Positions 30,074-39,089 of a stretch of DNA of 64,000 bases are shown here, piece by piece. The position numbers and the translations under genes were made by a program. A model generated the notes under the pieces. That model did no database searches. It saw only the letters and a list, made by a program, of their open reading frames with translations, and was not told the origin of the DNA. This DNA comes from an uncultured Pelagibacteraceae bacterium. Its GTDB lineage: Bacteria; Pseudomonadota; Alphaproteobacteria; Pelagibacterales; Pelagibacteraceae. The DNA lies in NCBI GenBank assembly GCA_902536085.1, contig CACAWF010000001.1, positions 97,415 through 161,414 of the forward strand. The letters run 5' to 3'. Numbering within the stretch: the first letter of the stretch is position 1; every line of letters starts with the position of its first letter.

Positions 30074-30778
30074 ATGAACGTTTTATATGATTTTTCTCCA
30101 AATTTTTCAAAAACCTTAAGACTAAAGAGAAACATTAAATTTGTGATTATACATTACACTGGAATGCAATCTGAAATTGCATCATCAAAAAGACTCAAAA
30201 ATCCAAATTCGAAAGTCAGCTGCCATTATTTAATAAATAGACAAGGTATTGTCATTCAAATGGTAAGAGATAAAAACATTGCTTGGCACGCAGGTAAATC
30301 TAAATGGAAGAATTTTAAAAATCTTAATTTAAATTCTATCGGAATTGAGCTTGTAAATAAAGGCCATAGATTTGGATATCAAAATTTTTCAAAAAAGCAA
30401 ATTCAAAGCTTAATTAAATTATGTAAAATATTAAAAAAAAAATATTTAATTGAACCTGAAAATTTTATAGGTCATTCAGATATTGCTCCTTTAAGAAAAC
30501 TAGATCCTGGAGAAAAATTTCCTTGGCATAAATTAAGTAAACATAAAATTGGGAAATGGTATAAGGCCAACAAAAGTAAAAAAAAATATGACCACATAAA
30601 AGAGTTAATTTTTTTTAAAAATATAAAAAAAATTGGTTTTAGATATTTCAATGTTTTTAAAAGAAGAAAAAAAGATAGAATAGTGGTAAAATCTTTTCAA
30701 AGACATTATCTACCCAGAAATATTACTGGCATAATAGATAAAAAAACACTGGAAATAAGCCATTTTTTAACTTCCTAA
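30074..30778 (+). CDS. N-acetylmuramoyl-L-alanine amidase (AmpD/AmiD type)
   Basis: Zinc amidase of the Amidase_2 family, cleaving the muramyl-alanine bond. It has 234 residues. Zinc-site residues are His27 in FVIIHYTG and His134 in FIGHSDIAPLRKLDPG, with AWHAGKSKW and SIGIELVNKG between. The C-terminal quarter resembles a peptidoglycan-binding helix set (VVKSFQRHYLPRNITGIID). No signal peptide is visible, so a cytosolic recycling role like AmpD is more likely than a secreted one. It sits just upstream of rnpB and mraZ, a common alphaproteobacterial order. Confidence 0.9.
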   Translation: MNVLYDFSPNFSKTLRLKRNIKFVIIHYTGMQSEIASSKRLKNPNSKVSCHYLINRQGIVIQMVRDKNIAWHAGKSKWKNFKNLNLNSIGIELVNKGHRFGYQNFSKKQIQSLIKLCKILKKKYLIEPENFIGHSDIAPLRKLDPGEKFPWHKLSKHKIGKWYKANKSKKKYDHIKELIFFKNIKKIGFRYFNVFKRRKKDRIVVKSFQRHYLPRNITGIIDKKTLEISHFLTS

Positions 30779-30834
30779 TCTAAATTTTGTTGATTCATCA
30801 GAATTTATTTAATAGAAGCTATTTGCCAGATAAT

Positions 30835-31177
30835 TGGATTGTCGCTATTAAAAATTAATAGAGGAAAGTCCGGGCTCCATAAGGACACAGTGCCAGCTAA
30901 CGGCTGGCGAGGGTGACCTCAGGGATAGTGCCACAGAAAATAAACCGCCTTATCAAGGCAAGGGTGAAACGGTGAGGTAAGAGCTCACCGGTTTTTTGGT
31001 AACAAAAAACGCACGGCAAACCCCACTGGGAGCAAGGTTAAATAGAGAGGACGTTGCAATATTGCTAAAAACAGTCTTTAGTTGGTCTTCTGGGTTAACC
31101 GCTTGAGCTTAAATGAGAGTTTAAGCCTAGATAAATGACATCTTAAATGACAGAACCCGGCTTATAAATTATCTGGC
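30835..31177 (+). ncRNA. rnpB: RNase P RNA (class A)
   Basis: Catalytic RNA that matures tRNA 5' ends. The P1 helix is formed by GCCAGATAATT (30835-30845) and AATTATCTGGC (31167-31177). Conserved regions are GAGGAAAGTCCGGGC from 30861, AGGGTGAAACGGTGAGGTAAG around 30961, and ACAGAACCCGGCTTA before the final strand. A GCCAGC-TAAC-GGCTGGC hairpin follows the first conserved block. The length of about 343 bases fits. It lies between the amidase and mraZ. Exact ends are set by P1 and may extend by a few bases. Confidence 0.96.
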
Positions 31178-31227
31178 CTAATCCTATCCTTGTTCTACTT
31201 TTGTACTAAAAAGAAAATACAATGTTA

Positions 31228-31255
31228 TTGACTATTTTCTAAAAACCCATACTAT
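31228..31255 (+). promoter_or_regulatory. predicted mraZ-ftsZ promoter
   Basis: TTGACT (31228-31233) and TACTAT (31250-31255) with a 16-bp spacer form a reasonable sigma70 promoter 66 bp before the mraZ ATG. The -10 box is inside the predicted MraZ operator, so repressor binding would block polymerase. Confidence 0.6.
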
Positions 31256-31270
31256 CCCAAATAATCCCAT
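31246..31270 (-). promoter_or_regulatory. predicted MraZ operator: three TGGGN boxes
   Basis: Read on the minus strand the 25 bp are TGGGA-TTATT-TGGGA-TAGTA-TGGGT: three TGGGN boxes with exact 5-bp spacers (10-bp period). This is the published MraZ recognition pattern. It sits 50 bp ahead of mraZ and covers the predicted -10 box, fitting negative autoregulation. The exact spacing of all three units makes chance unlikely. Confidence 0.85.
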
Positions 31271-31320
31271 AACGGAGGGTGATTTGGAAAATATAGAAAA
31301 TAAAAGGTTTTTAAATAAAA

Positions 31321-31782
31321 ATGTTTTTATCGAATTACGAGAACAAAATAGACAAGAAAGGACGTGTATCTGTGCCTGCTACTTTTAGGTCACATTTAAA
31401 TTCTTTGGGTTATAATGGTTTTATAAGTTACCCCTCTTTCAATAATACAGCGTTAGAGGGTTGTTCACAAGACAGAATTGAAAAACTCTCCAATACAATT
31501 GACTTACTGAATCCTTTTGAGGAAAAAAGAGATTATTTTGCTACATCTGTTTTATCAGAGTGTGAGAATTTACAATTTGATACTGAAGGGAGAGTTTCTT
31601 TTTCACAAAAATTACTTTCTCATGCAAAAATAACAAATAATATTTTATTTGTTGGCCTTGGAAAAACTTTTCAGATTTGGGAGCCAAAAAATTTTGAAAA
31701 ATTTAAAGTTATGGCTAGAAAAAAGGCCTTTCAAAACAGATCAAATTTAAAATGGGAAAACAAACAAAAAGGAGATATGTGA
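31321..31782 (+). CDS. mraZ: division/cell wall cluster transcriptional repressor MraZ
   Basis: AbrB-fold repressor of the dcw cluster, 153 residues. The N-terminal repeat MFLSNYENKIDKKGRVSVPA is almost the family consensus, and the second repeat is present as LQFDTEGRVSFSQKLLSHAK followed by NILFVGLGKTFQIWEP. The AbrB family contacts DNA through the R-V-S-P loops. The likely binding site lies just upstream at 31246-31270. Its stop TGA overlaps the ftsZ ATG by 1 bp, so mraZ and ftsZ are translationally coupled. Confidence 0.97.
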   Translation: MFLSNYENKIDKKGRVSVPATFRSHLNSLGYNGFISYPSFNNTALEGCSQDRIEKLSNTIDLLNPFEEKRDYFATSVLSECENLQFDTEGRVSFSQKLLSHAKITNNILFVGLGKTFQIWEPKNFEKFKVMARKKAFQNRSNLKWENKQKGDM

Positions 31783-33287
31783 TGAGTATAAATGTTGGAG
31801 GGGGTGAGCTAAGAGAATTAAAACCAAGAATTCTTGTGATTGGAGTTGGCGGAGCAGGTGGAAATGCAATTAATGCAATGATTGACGCTGGCATGCAAGG
31901 AGTTGAATTTGTAGCTGTCAATACAGACGCTCAGGATCTTAAAATGAGCAAAGCTGATGCAAAAATACAAATAGGAATGAATTTGACTAAAGGATTAGGA
32001 GCAGGAGCGAAGCATGATATCGGTCAAGCAGCCGCAGATGAGTCAATAAACGAGATAGTTAATTACATTCAAGGTAGTAATATGGTTTTTATTGCATCTG
32101 GAATGGGCGGGGGTACAGGAACAGGTGCTTCACATGTAATTGCAAAAGCAGCGCGTGAGATGAATATCTTAACAGTTGGAGTAACTACTTTACCATTCGC
32201 TTATGAAGGGCCCAAAAGAATGCGAAGAGCAACAGTTGGATTAGATGAACTAAAAAGACATTTGGATACAACAATAGTAGTTCCAAACCAAAATTTATTC
32301 AAAATTGCAAATGAGTCTACAGGTTTCGAAGAGTCGTTTAGTTTATCTAATGACGTTTTAAAACATGGTGTTCAAAGTATTACAGACTTAATGGTAAGAC
32401 CAGGTATGATAAATTTAGATTTTGCAGATGTAGAAACCGTTATGAGTTCAAGCGGAAAAGCAATGATGGGCACAGGTGAAGCTGAAGGGGAAAATAGAGC
32501 AATGGCTGCTACAGAGCTTGCTTTAAACAATCCATTAATAGATGAGTACACACTTCAAGGTGCAAAAGGATTGTTAGTAAACATTACAGGCGGTAGTGAC
32601 ATAAAACTTTTTGAAGTCGATGCTGCAGTCAATAAAATAAGAGCTGAGGTTGATCCTGAGGCAGAACTGATTTTCGGCGCAATCAAAGATGAAAATATGA
32701 ATGGTAAAATTAGGGTATCAATTGTAGCTACTTCATTAAAAGGATCTTCAATTGCACCAGACCCAAGGCCTGTATTAAATGTTGTTAATGGGTCTAACTT
32801 AAGAAATAACAATATTTCAGATAATTTATTTTCTAGAAACAACAATATAGAACATAATTTTGTAAGTTCGATTGACGGAGCAACAGCTTTAAAACTTGAT
32901 GAGAACTATGAAATAAAAAATAATGAAGAACAATCAGCTCTTATAAATAGTTTTGAGAGTAATGAGGAAAAGAAAATAGCTGAAGATGCTCAACATAACG
33001 TAATTGTTTCAGAAGAGATACCTACAGGAGTATCATTTGAAAGCACGTCTTACATGGAAAAAAGTACAGAAAGTATTAATGAAAAATCTAATATTTTTAA
33101 TAACGAAGTATCAGAAAATATTGATGAAGAATATACCCCAAAACTTTTTTCTGATGATTCAAATAAAGAGGATAATCAAACACAAGAGACTGAAGATGAT
33201 AAAATCTCTGACCAATTGTTTGAACAGGACTCTAATGAAGAGGAGGATTTTGAAATCCCTGCTTTTTTAAGAAGACAAAAGTTTTAA
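31782..33287 (+). CDS. ftsZ: cell division protein FtsZ
   Basis: Tubulin-like GTPase forming the Z ring. I chose the ATG at 31782 (MSINVGGGELRELKPR), preceded by a good AAGGAG ribosome-binding site, giving 501 residues; the upstream in-frame ATG lies within mraZ. GTP motifs are GVGGAGGNAINAMI, AVNTDAQDL and GGGTGTG (109-115); the T7 loop is MINLDFADVETVMSS. An acidic linker of roughly 150 residues follows, ending in the conserved tail IPAFLRRQKF that binds FtsA and other partners. Location directly after mraZ, rather than after ftsA, is unusual. Confidence 0.98.
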   Translation: MSINVGGGELRELKPRILVIGVGGAGGNAINAMIDAGMQGVEFVAVNTDAQDLKMSKADAKIQIGMNLTKGLGAGAKHDIGQAAADESINEIVNYIQGSNMVFIASGMGGGTGTGASHVIAKAAREMNILTVGVTTLPFAYEGPKRMRRATVGLDELKRHLDTTIVVPNQNLFKIANESTGFEESFSLSNDVLKHGVQSITDLMVRPGMINLDFADVETVMSSSGKAMMGTGEAEGENRAMAATELALNNPLIDEYTLQGAKGLLVNITGGSDIKLFEVDAAVNKIRAEVDPEAELIFGAIKDENMNGKIRVSIVATSLKGSSIAPDPRPVLNVVNGSNLRNNNISDNLFSRNNNIEHNFVSSIDGATALKLDENYEIKNNEEQSALINSFESNEEKKIAEDAQHNVIVSEEIPTGVSFESTSYMEKSTESINEKSNIFNNEVSENIDEEYTPKLFSDDSNKEDNQTQETEDDKISDQLFEQDSNEEEDFEIPAFLRRQKF

Positions 33288-33305
33288 TGATTAAAATAAG
33301 AATTA

Positions 33306-34316
33306 ATGAAAACTCAAAAATCATCACTGGAACTCTCTCATTTTCCAGTGATGTTGAGTGAGGTAATTGAAGTATCAGCACCATCTAAAGGTGGTCTTTT
33401 TTTAGATTGTACATTCGGTGGTGGAGGATATTCAAGTAAGCTACTCCAATATCCAAAAACAAAGGTTATAGGATTAGATCAAGACCCATCTGTTTTTTCA
33501 ATAGCAAAAAAATTAGAAAAAAAATTTTCTAATAGATTTAATTTTTATCAAATTAAGTTTAGTAAAATAAATTCAGTTTTAAAGGAGTGCGTAGATACAA
33601 TAATATTTGATCTTGGTTTATCTTCTATACAATTAAATAATTTTGAGAGAGGTTTTTCTTTCAAATCAAAAGATAAACTAGACATGAATATGGGTATGTC
33701 AGATATATCAGCACAAAAAGCAATAAATAACTTGAGCGAGAATCAATTAAGATTAATTATAAAGATTTTAGGAGAAGAGAAAGAAGCATCAATAATTGCA
33801 AAAAATATTGTAAAAGCAAGACTAGAAAAAAAAATTACTAGAGTAGATGAACTTGTAAATATAATTGAAAAAAGTAAAAAAAAAAAATTTTTAAGCAATA
33901 TAAATCCATGTACTAAAACTTTTCAAGCCTTAAGAATTTTTGTAAATAAAGAGATATCTGAGCTAATTGAGGGAATTATTAATGCTACTAAACTTTTGAA
34001 ACCAGGGGGAAAAATATTAATTGTTAGTTTTCATTCAATAGAAGATAAAATTATAAAATATTTTTTTAGCAACTATTCTGAGAATAAATCAAGACATTCA
34101 AGATATTTCCCAGATAACCAAAGTGAAGAAAATATACTATTTAAAAAATATTATAATCATGTAATAAGACCTTCAAAAAAAGAATTAAGTATTAACAACC
34201 CATCCCGTTCAGCTAAATTGAGGTTTGCAACAAGAAGCGAGAATAAATTTGTTTATCCTCACCATTTAATTCAAAAGTTTAGTAATTACTTAGACATTGA
34301 GGCTATTAATGTTTAA
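33306..34316 (+). CDS. rsmH: 16S rRNA (cytosine1402-N4)-methyltransferase
   Basis: Methylates C1402 of 16S rRNA; former name MraW. It has 336 residues. Visible are HFPVMLSEVIEV, the SAM loop FLDCTFGGGGYSSKLL, IIFDLGLSSIQL, RGFSFKSKDKLDMNMGM and the late motif ILIVSFHSIEDKIIKYFF. It ends RPSKKELSINNPSRSAKLR, as usual. It begins 18 bp after ftsZ and overlaps ftsL by 8 bp. In the normal order rsmH follows mraZ directly; here ftsZ lies between. Confidence 0.97.
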   Translation: MKTQKSSLELSHFPVMLSEVIEVSAPSKGGLFLDCTFGGGGYSSKLLQYPKTKVIGLDQDPSVFSIAKKLEKKFSNRFNFYQIKFSKINSVLKECVDTIIFDLGLSSIQLNNFERGFSFKSKDKLDMNMGMSDISAQKAINNLSENQLRLIIKILGEEKEASIIAKNIVKARLEKKITRVDELVNIIEKSKKKKFLSNINPCTKTFQALRIFVNKEISELIEGIINATKLLKPGGKILIVSFHSIEDKIIKYFFSNYSENKSRHSRYFPDNQSEENILFKKYYNHVIRPSKKELSINNPSRSAKLRFATRSENKFVYPHHLIQKFSNYLDIEAINV

Positions 34317-34647
34317 AATAAAAATTCTTATTTCGGTAATTACATTTTCACTTTTAATCATTGGAACTTCGATTATAAAAAATGAAACAAGAGAAATCGA
34401 AAAAAAAATCTTTACTTTAAGTAAAATTACAAATCAAAAAGAAAGAGATTTAAATGAGTCTCAACTTGACTTTTTTTATTTGACCTCACCGGCAATAATT
34501 GAAAAAAGAATTAAGCATTTGGATAGCATTGAGTATTTTACTATGGAATATTCAAAAATATTCTTAAGCATTGCAGATTTCAAAAACATTCATAATAAGT
34601 TTGTTAATCAGAGGAGTAAAAATGAGCAAAAGATTAAAAAAAAATAA
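34309..34647 (+). CDS. ftsL: FtsL-like divisome protein
   Basis: A 112-residue protein with one N-terminal transmembrane helix (ILISVITFSLLIIGTSII) and a periplasmic leucine-zipper-like coiled coil (REIEKKIFTLSKITNQKERD), then a short segment AIIEKRIKHL typical of FtsL. FtsL sequences diverge widely, so the call rests on topology and its place between rsmH and ftsI. The ATG at 34309 is preferred to TTG at 34297. It overlaps ftsI by 26 bp. Confidence 0.85.
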   Translation: MFKIKILISVITFSLLIIGTSIIKNETREIEKKIFTLSKITNQKERDLNESQLDFFYLTSPAIIEKRIKHLDSIEYFTMEYSKIFLSIADFKNIHNKFVNQRSKNEQKIKKK

Positions 34648-36349
34648 AAATGACAATATCAATCAAAAAAGCTTCTTTTTTGAGGACTATATAGAGACAA
34701 ATAAAAAAACAAAATCTTCACAAAAAAATAATTTTTTTCAAGACAGAATATACATATTATTTTTTCTTTTTTTTTCTTTAATATTTATTTTTAGTATAAG
34801 AATTATACATGTTTCATTGAATAAAATAGAGTTATTTAATGAGGAGAATGCTCTTAAAAATTTCTATTTAATGAGAAGAGACATAGTCGATAGAAATGGT
34901 ATATTAATTTCAAGAAATATAAAATCTTATCATGCAGCAATAAATCCAAAATTAATAAATAATAAGGAAAATTTTTTAATTAAACTAAGACTGAATTTTC
35001 CTGAAATATCCACCGAAGATATTGAAAGAAAATTAAATAAGGGAAAATATTTTTACTTAAAAAAAAGAATTTCGCAAAATGATAAAGAAAAATTATGGAA
35101 ATTAGGCGAAAAAGCCATAATTTTTGAACCCTTTCAATCAAGAATTTATACTCATGGTAATTTATTTAGTCATATTATAGGGCAAGTTGATTACGATAAT
35201 TATGGTATTTCTGGTGTTGAAAAATTTTTTGACGATGAACTCAAAAACCAAAAACTTATACATGAGCCTCTAGAATTAACATTAGACTCTAACATTCAAC
35301 ACATTGTCAGTAAAGAATTGCTAAAAGGATTAAACACTTTCAATGCAACTGGAGGCGGAGCTTTAATAATGAATGTCGAAAATGGAGAAATTTTATCACT
35401 CGTTTCACTTCCTGATTTCGACATCAACATTCGTGCCGCTGTCAAAGATAAAAATTATATTAATAAAATTACAAAAGGGGTTTATGAACTTGGTTCAATT
35501 TTCAAAACTTTTACTATTGCGCTTGCTTTAGAAAACGACATTGTGAAACCAAGGACAGTCATAAACAATATTCCACGATCTATAAAGTGTTCCGGGCATA
35601 CTATTTCTGATATAAAGGATTTTCCAAAAGACTTATCTGTTGAAGATATTTTAATCAGATCATCAAATATAGGAACTCTTATGATTGCTCGGAAGATAGG
35701 AGAAGAAAAATATAAAAAATTTATAGAAGAAACAGGTTTGTTAAAAAACCCTCAAATACAACTCGAAGAGGTCGGAAATCCAATTACATTTGATTGGAAT
35801 AAATGTAAATTAGAAACCGTTTCTTATGGACATGGAATAACTACCACACCATTACAAGCAGCAACAATTTATGGAGCTTTAGCTAACGGTGGAAAAATGA
35901 TCAAACCTAACTTGATAAAGCAAGAAAATGATAAAATTTTAAAAAGGATTATTTCAGAAAAAACTAGTAAAAGTATTACAAAAATTTTAAGGAAAGTTGT
36001 TACTGAAAAAGAGGGCACAGCTCATCTGGCTGATAAAAACGGCTATTATGTAGGCGGAAAAACTGGAACTTCTCAAAATTATAAAGATAAAAGTCAAAAT
36101 TTAAATACTTTCATTTCAATATTCCCTTCTCAAAAACCAAAGTATGTTCTTTTGGTAATGTTGGAGAATCCAAAAGTAGCCAAAGATCTAATCTATGACT
36201 ATAGGGGTGTAAAAATTAAAGCATTTAGAAATGAGGCAGGATGGAATTCTGTTTATTTAGCCGGCAAAATAATAAAAAAAATTGGACCAATTTTAGCCAT
36301 AAATAATAAAGATTTTAACAATCAATATGTTGTTGAGAAAACTAATTAA
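34622..36349 (+). CDS. ftsI: penicillin-binding protein 3 (septal transpeptidase FtsI)
   Basis: Septal DD-transpeptidase, 575 residues. I chose the ATG at 34622 (MSKRLKKNKNDN) after a GAGGAG site. A single membrane helix (IYILFFLFFSLIFIFSIRII) is followed by the dimer domain (RRDIVDRNGILISRNIKSYH) and the transpeptidase domain. Catalytic SxxK is in YELGSIFKTF, SxN in SSNIGT, and KTG in GGKTGTSQ. All catalytic motifs are intact. It overlaps murE-murF by 23 bp. FtsW, its glycosyltransferase partner, is in the same array. Confidence 0.96.
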   Translation: MSKRLKKNKNDNINQKSFFFEDYIETNKKTKSSQKNNFFQDRIYILFFLFFSLIFIFSIRIIHVSLNKIELFNEENALKNFYLMRRDIVDRNGILISRNIKSYHAAINPKLINNKENFLIKLRLNFPEISTEDIERKLNKGKYFYLKKRISQNDKEKLWKLGEKAIIFEPFQSRIYTHGNLFSHIIGQVDYDNYGISGVEKFFDDELKNQKLIHEPLELTLDSNIQHIVSKELLKGLNTFNATGGGALIMNVENGEILSLVSLPDFDINIRAAVKDKNYINKITKGVYELGSIFKTFTIALALENDIVKPRTVINNIPRSIKCSGHTISDIKDFPKDLSVEDILIRSSNIGTLMIARKIGEEKYKKFIEETGLLKNPQIQLEEVGNPITFDWNKCKLETVSYGHGITTTPLQAATIYGALANGGKMIKPNLIKQENDKILKRIISEKTSKSITKILRKVVTEKEGTAHLADKNGYYVGGKTGTSQNYKDKSQNLNTFISIFPSQKPKYVLLVMLENPKVAKDLIYDYRGVKIKAFRNEAGWNSVYLAGKIIKKIGPILAINNKDFNNQYVVEKTN

Positions 36350-39089
36350 AAATCTACCTAAAAAAATTTCACAAATAAATATTTTAGGCTTAGCATCTAA
36401 TAGCAAAAAAGTAAAAAAAGGTTTTATTTTTTTCGCAATTGATGGCCATAACGCAAACGGTGAGAAGTATATTAAAGAGGCGATTAAAAATGGTGCTGTC
36501 ATAATCGTTTGTTCTGAAAAAAGTAAGATTAAAGATATAAATATCCCAATTTTAAAAACTAAAAATGTAAGATTTCTGTTAAGCGAAATTACATCTAAAT
36601 TTTATAAATTAAAACCAAAAAACATTATTGCTGTTACAGGTACAAATGGCAAAACTTCAGTTGCAGATTTTTTTTACCAAATTTTAAATATTAACAATGT
36701 TCCAGTTGCATCTATCGGAACTTTAGGAATAAAATACAAAAGTAATTTAGTGAAATCTAGACTTACTTCCCCAGATACCATTTCACTTCACAGAGTACTT
36801 GAAAGAATAAAAAAAAATAAAATAGACAACGTGATTATAGAAGCATCTAGTCATGGTTTAGATCAAAAAAGAATTGATCATTTAAATTTAAAAGCTGCTC
36901 TTTTCACAAATTTCAGCCATGACCATCTAGATTATCATAAAACTATGAAATCATATCTTAACGCCAAATTACGTTTATTCAAAAAAATATTACCAAAAAG
37001 AAGAATTATTATTAGCGACAAACAAAATAAACAATATCCAATTTTAAAAAAAATTGCAGCTAAAAAAAAACAAAGATTAATTGATATTAATTCACTAGAG
37101 GAAAAATTGACTAAAATTAAAAATTTGAAATTTAATGAATTTCAAATCAAAAACTTATCCATGGCTATAGCATCGGCTAAACTTTGTAATTTAAAAGAGA
37201 AAAAAATTTTCAATTCTCTCGACAAAATTAAAAACGTAAATGGAAGGCTTGAACTTATAAGAATATTTCCCAACAATGTAAAAACTTTCGTTGATTTTGC
37301 ACACACTCCCGATGCACTAATTAAATCTCTAGAAGCTTTAAAAAACTCTTTTGGTAATAATATATCTGTAGTATTTGGCTGTGGAGGTGACCGAGATTAT
37401 AAAAAGAGACCCTTAATGGCAAGAATAGCCGATTCATATTGTAAAAAAATTTATATTACCGATGATAATCCTAGAAATGAAAAGCCTGAAAAGATTAGAG
37501 AAGAAATTATTAAAAAAATAAAAAATACTAATAAATTTAATATTGGAGATAGAGCAAAAGCAATTAAAAATGCAATTATAAACGCTGATCCAAATGAAAT
37601 TATATTGGTAGCAGGAAAAGGACATGAAACAGATCAGATTTACAAAAATAAAGTTATTTCTATCTCAGATAAAAAAATAATCAAAAAGTTAAAGTTAAAA
37701 TTGAAAAAATTAAATTTAGAAAATCAGAATTACTTACAAAATAATAAAATTTTTAAAGAAATACAAAAAAAATACAAATCAAGAAATTTTCACGGATTAG
37801 CTATCGACTCTAGAGTAGTTAAAAAAAATAACTTATTTTTAACTATTAAAGGAAAAAATAATGATGGATCAGATTTTATCAATCAAGCAATATCAAAAGG
37901 AGCAATAAACATAGTTACGTCAAAAAATATTCGGAAACTCAAAAATAAATCAATTAAAGTAAATAATGAAATAAAATTTTTAAATGACTTTGCTTATAAG
38001 AAAAGAACTTATACTACAGCAAAAATATTTGCGATAACTGGAAGCGCTGGAAAAACTTCCTTAAAAGATTTGATTAAAAATTTGTTACAATACTACGGAA
38101 AAACTTTTTGCTCACCAAAGTCGTACAATAATCAATATGGTGTTCCATTAAGTTTATCTAATTTAAAAACATATCATACATATGGTGTATTCGAGGTTGG
38201 AATGAGTAAAGCTGGAGAAATAAATAATCTTTCAAAAATTATAAGACCTCATATCGGAATAATTACAAATATCGGTGAAGCACATATTGAAAATTTTAAA
38301 AATATTAAAGGCATCGCAGACGCAAAAGGCGAAATTATAAACAATATAGAAAAAAACGGAACAATTATTCTAAATCGTGATGATAAATATTTTAAATATT
38401 TTCATGCAAAAGCTAAACTCAAAAAGATAAAAATAATCTCTTTTGGTATGAAAAAAAATGCTGATGTTTATGCAATCTCTATTAAAAAAGTTTTAAGTTT
38501 CACAAAGTTAGTTATTAAAGTTAAAGATCAAGTTCTCAAACTTGAAGTTAAAGATATAAATACTTACAATGTACTTGCTTCATTGGCTTTATTAAATGAA
38601 CTTAAGCTTGATATCAAAAAAGTAATCAAACACTTTAAGAATATTATGCCTAGCGATGGTAGAGGCAAAGTTCATAATATAAAAAGATACAATAAAAGTT
38701 TTAAATTAATTGATGAAAGCTACAATGCAAATCCACTTTCTGTTGCAAATGCTATTCGAAATTTTAATCTAATTAAGAAAAAAAAATTTAAAAAATATTT
38801 GTTTTTGGGGGACATGTTAGAGCTGGGCAGAAAATCAGAAATCTTACACAAAGGTCTTTCAAAAGTTATTAACAATTCAGATATTGATAAGGTATTTATT
38901 CAAGGCACCAAAACTCTCGCTACTTTCAGAAATATCGATATAAAGAAACGTGGAAACATTTTTCAACAAGAAGGGGATGTAGATTATGCTTTCAAAAATA
39001 TTATAGCTAATAATGATTACTTAATGATCAAAGGTTCTAATGCAACTGGATTAAATAATTTTAGCAAAAAAATAATAAAAGGCTTTTAA
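36327..39089 (+). CDS. murE-murF: bifunctional MurE-MurF ligase fusion
   Basis: A single 920-residue frame carrying two Mur ligases acting in succession. Residues 1 to about 455 are MurE: P-loop AVTGTNGKTSVADF (103-116), HDHLDYHKTMKSYLNAK with the carbamylated-lysine region, and the meso-diaminopimelate motif DNPRNEKPE near 380. From about 475 the MurF half has HGLAIDSRVVKKNNLFL, P-loop AITGSAGKTSLKDL near 570, FEVGMSKAGEINNLS and GDMLELGRKSEILHKG. Both active sites look complete. No stop or start signal lies in the Lys/Leu-rich linker. The protein would add DAP and then D-Ala-D-Ala to the muramyl peptide. Confidence 0.95.
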   Translation: MLLRKLIKNLPKKISQINILGLASNSKKVKKGFIFFAIDGHNANGEKYIKEAIKNGAVIIVCSEKSKIKDINIPILKTKNVRFLLSEITSKFYKLKPKNIIAVTGTNGKTSVADFFYQILNINNVPVASIGTLGIKYKSNLVKSRLTSPDTISLHRVLERIKKNKIDNVIIEASSHGLDQKRIDHLNLKAALFTNFSHDHLDYHKTMKSYLNAKLRLFKKILPKRRIIISDKQNKQYPILKKIAAKKKQRLIDINSLEEKLTKIKNLKFNEFQIKNLSMAIASAKLCNLKEKKIFNSLDKIKNVNGRLELIRIFPNNVKTFVDFAHTPDALIKSLEALKNSFGNNISVVFGCGGDRDYKKRPLMARIADSYCKKIYITDDNPRNEKPEKIREEIIKKIKNTNKFNIGDRAKAIKNAIINADPNEIILVAGKGHETDQIYKNKVISISDKKIIKKLKLKLKKLNLENQNYLQNNKIFKEIQKKYKSRNFHGLAIDSRVVKKNNLFLTIKGKNNDGSDFINQAISKGAINIVTSKNIRKLKNKSIKVNNEIKFLNDFAYKKRTYTTAKIFAITGSAGKTSLKDLIKNLLQYYGKTFCSPKSYNNQYGVPLSLSNLKTYHTYGVFEVGMSKAGEINNLSKIIRPHIGIITNIGEAHIENFKNIKGIADAKGEIINNIEKNGTIILNRDDKYFKYFHAKAKLKKIKIISFGMKKNADVYAISIKKVLSFTKLVIKVKDQVLKLEVKDINTYNVLASLALLNELKLDIKKVIKHFKNIMPSDGRGKVHNIKRYNKSFKLIDESYNANPLSVANAIRNFNLIKKKKFKKYLFLGDMLELGRKSEILHKGLSKVINNSDIDKVFIQGTKTLATFRNIDIKKRGNIFQQEGDVDYAFKNIIANNDYLMIKGSNATGLNNFSKKIIKGF

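Noticed and set aside
31752-31781. ftsZ starting at the upstream ATG inside mraZ
   Set aside because: The ATG at 31782 has a strong AAGGAG site at proper distance and matches the family start; the extension is the mraZ frame shifted.
32870-33250. ftsZ C-terminal linker as a frameshifted or foreign insert
   Set aside because: The frame is intact, acidic linkers are variable in alphaproteobacterial FtsZ, and the conserved tail IPAFLRRQ follows.
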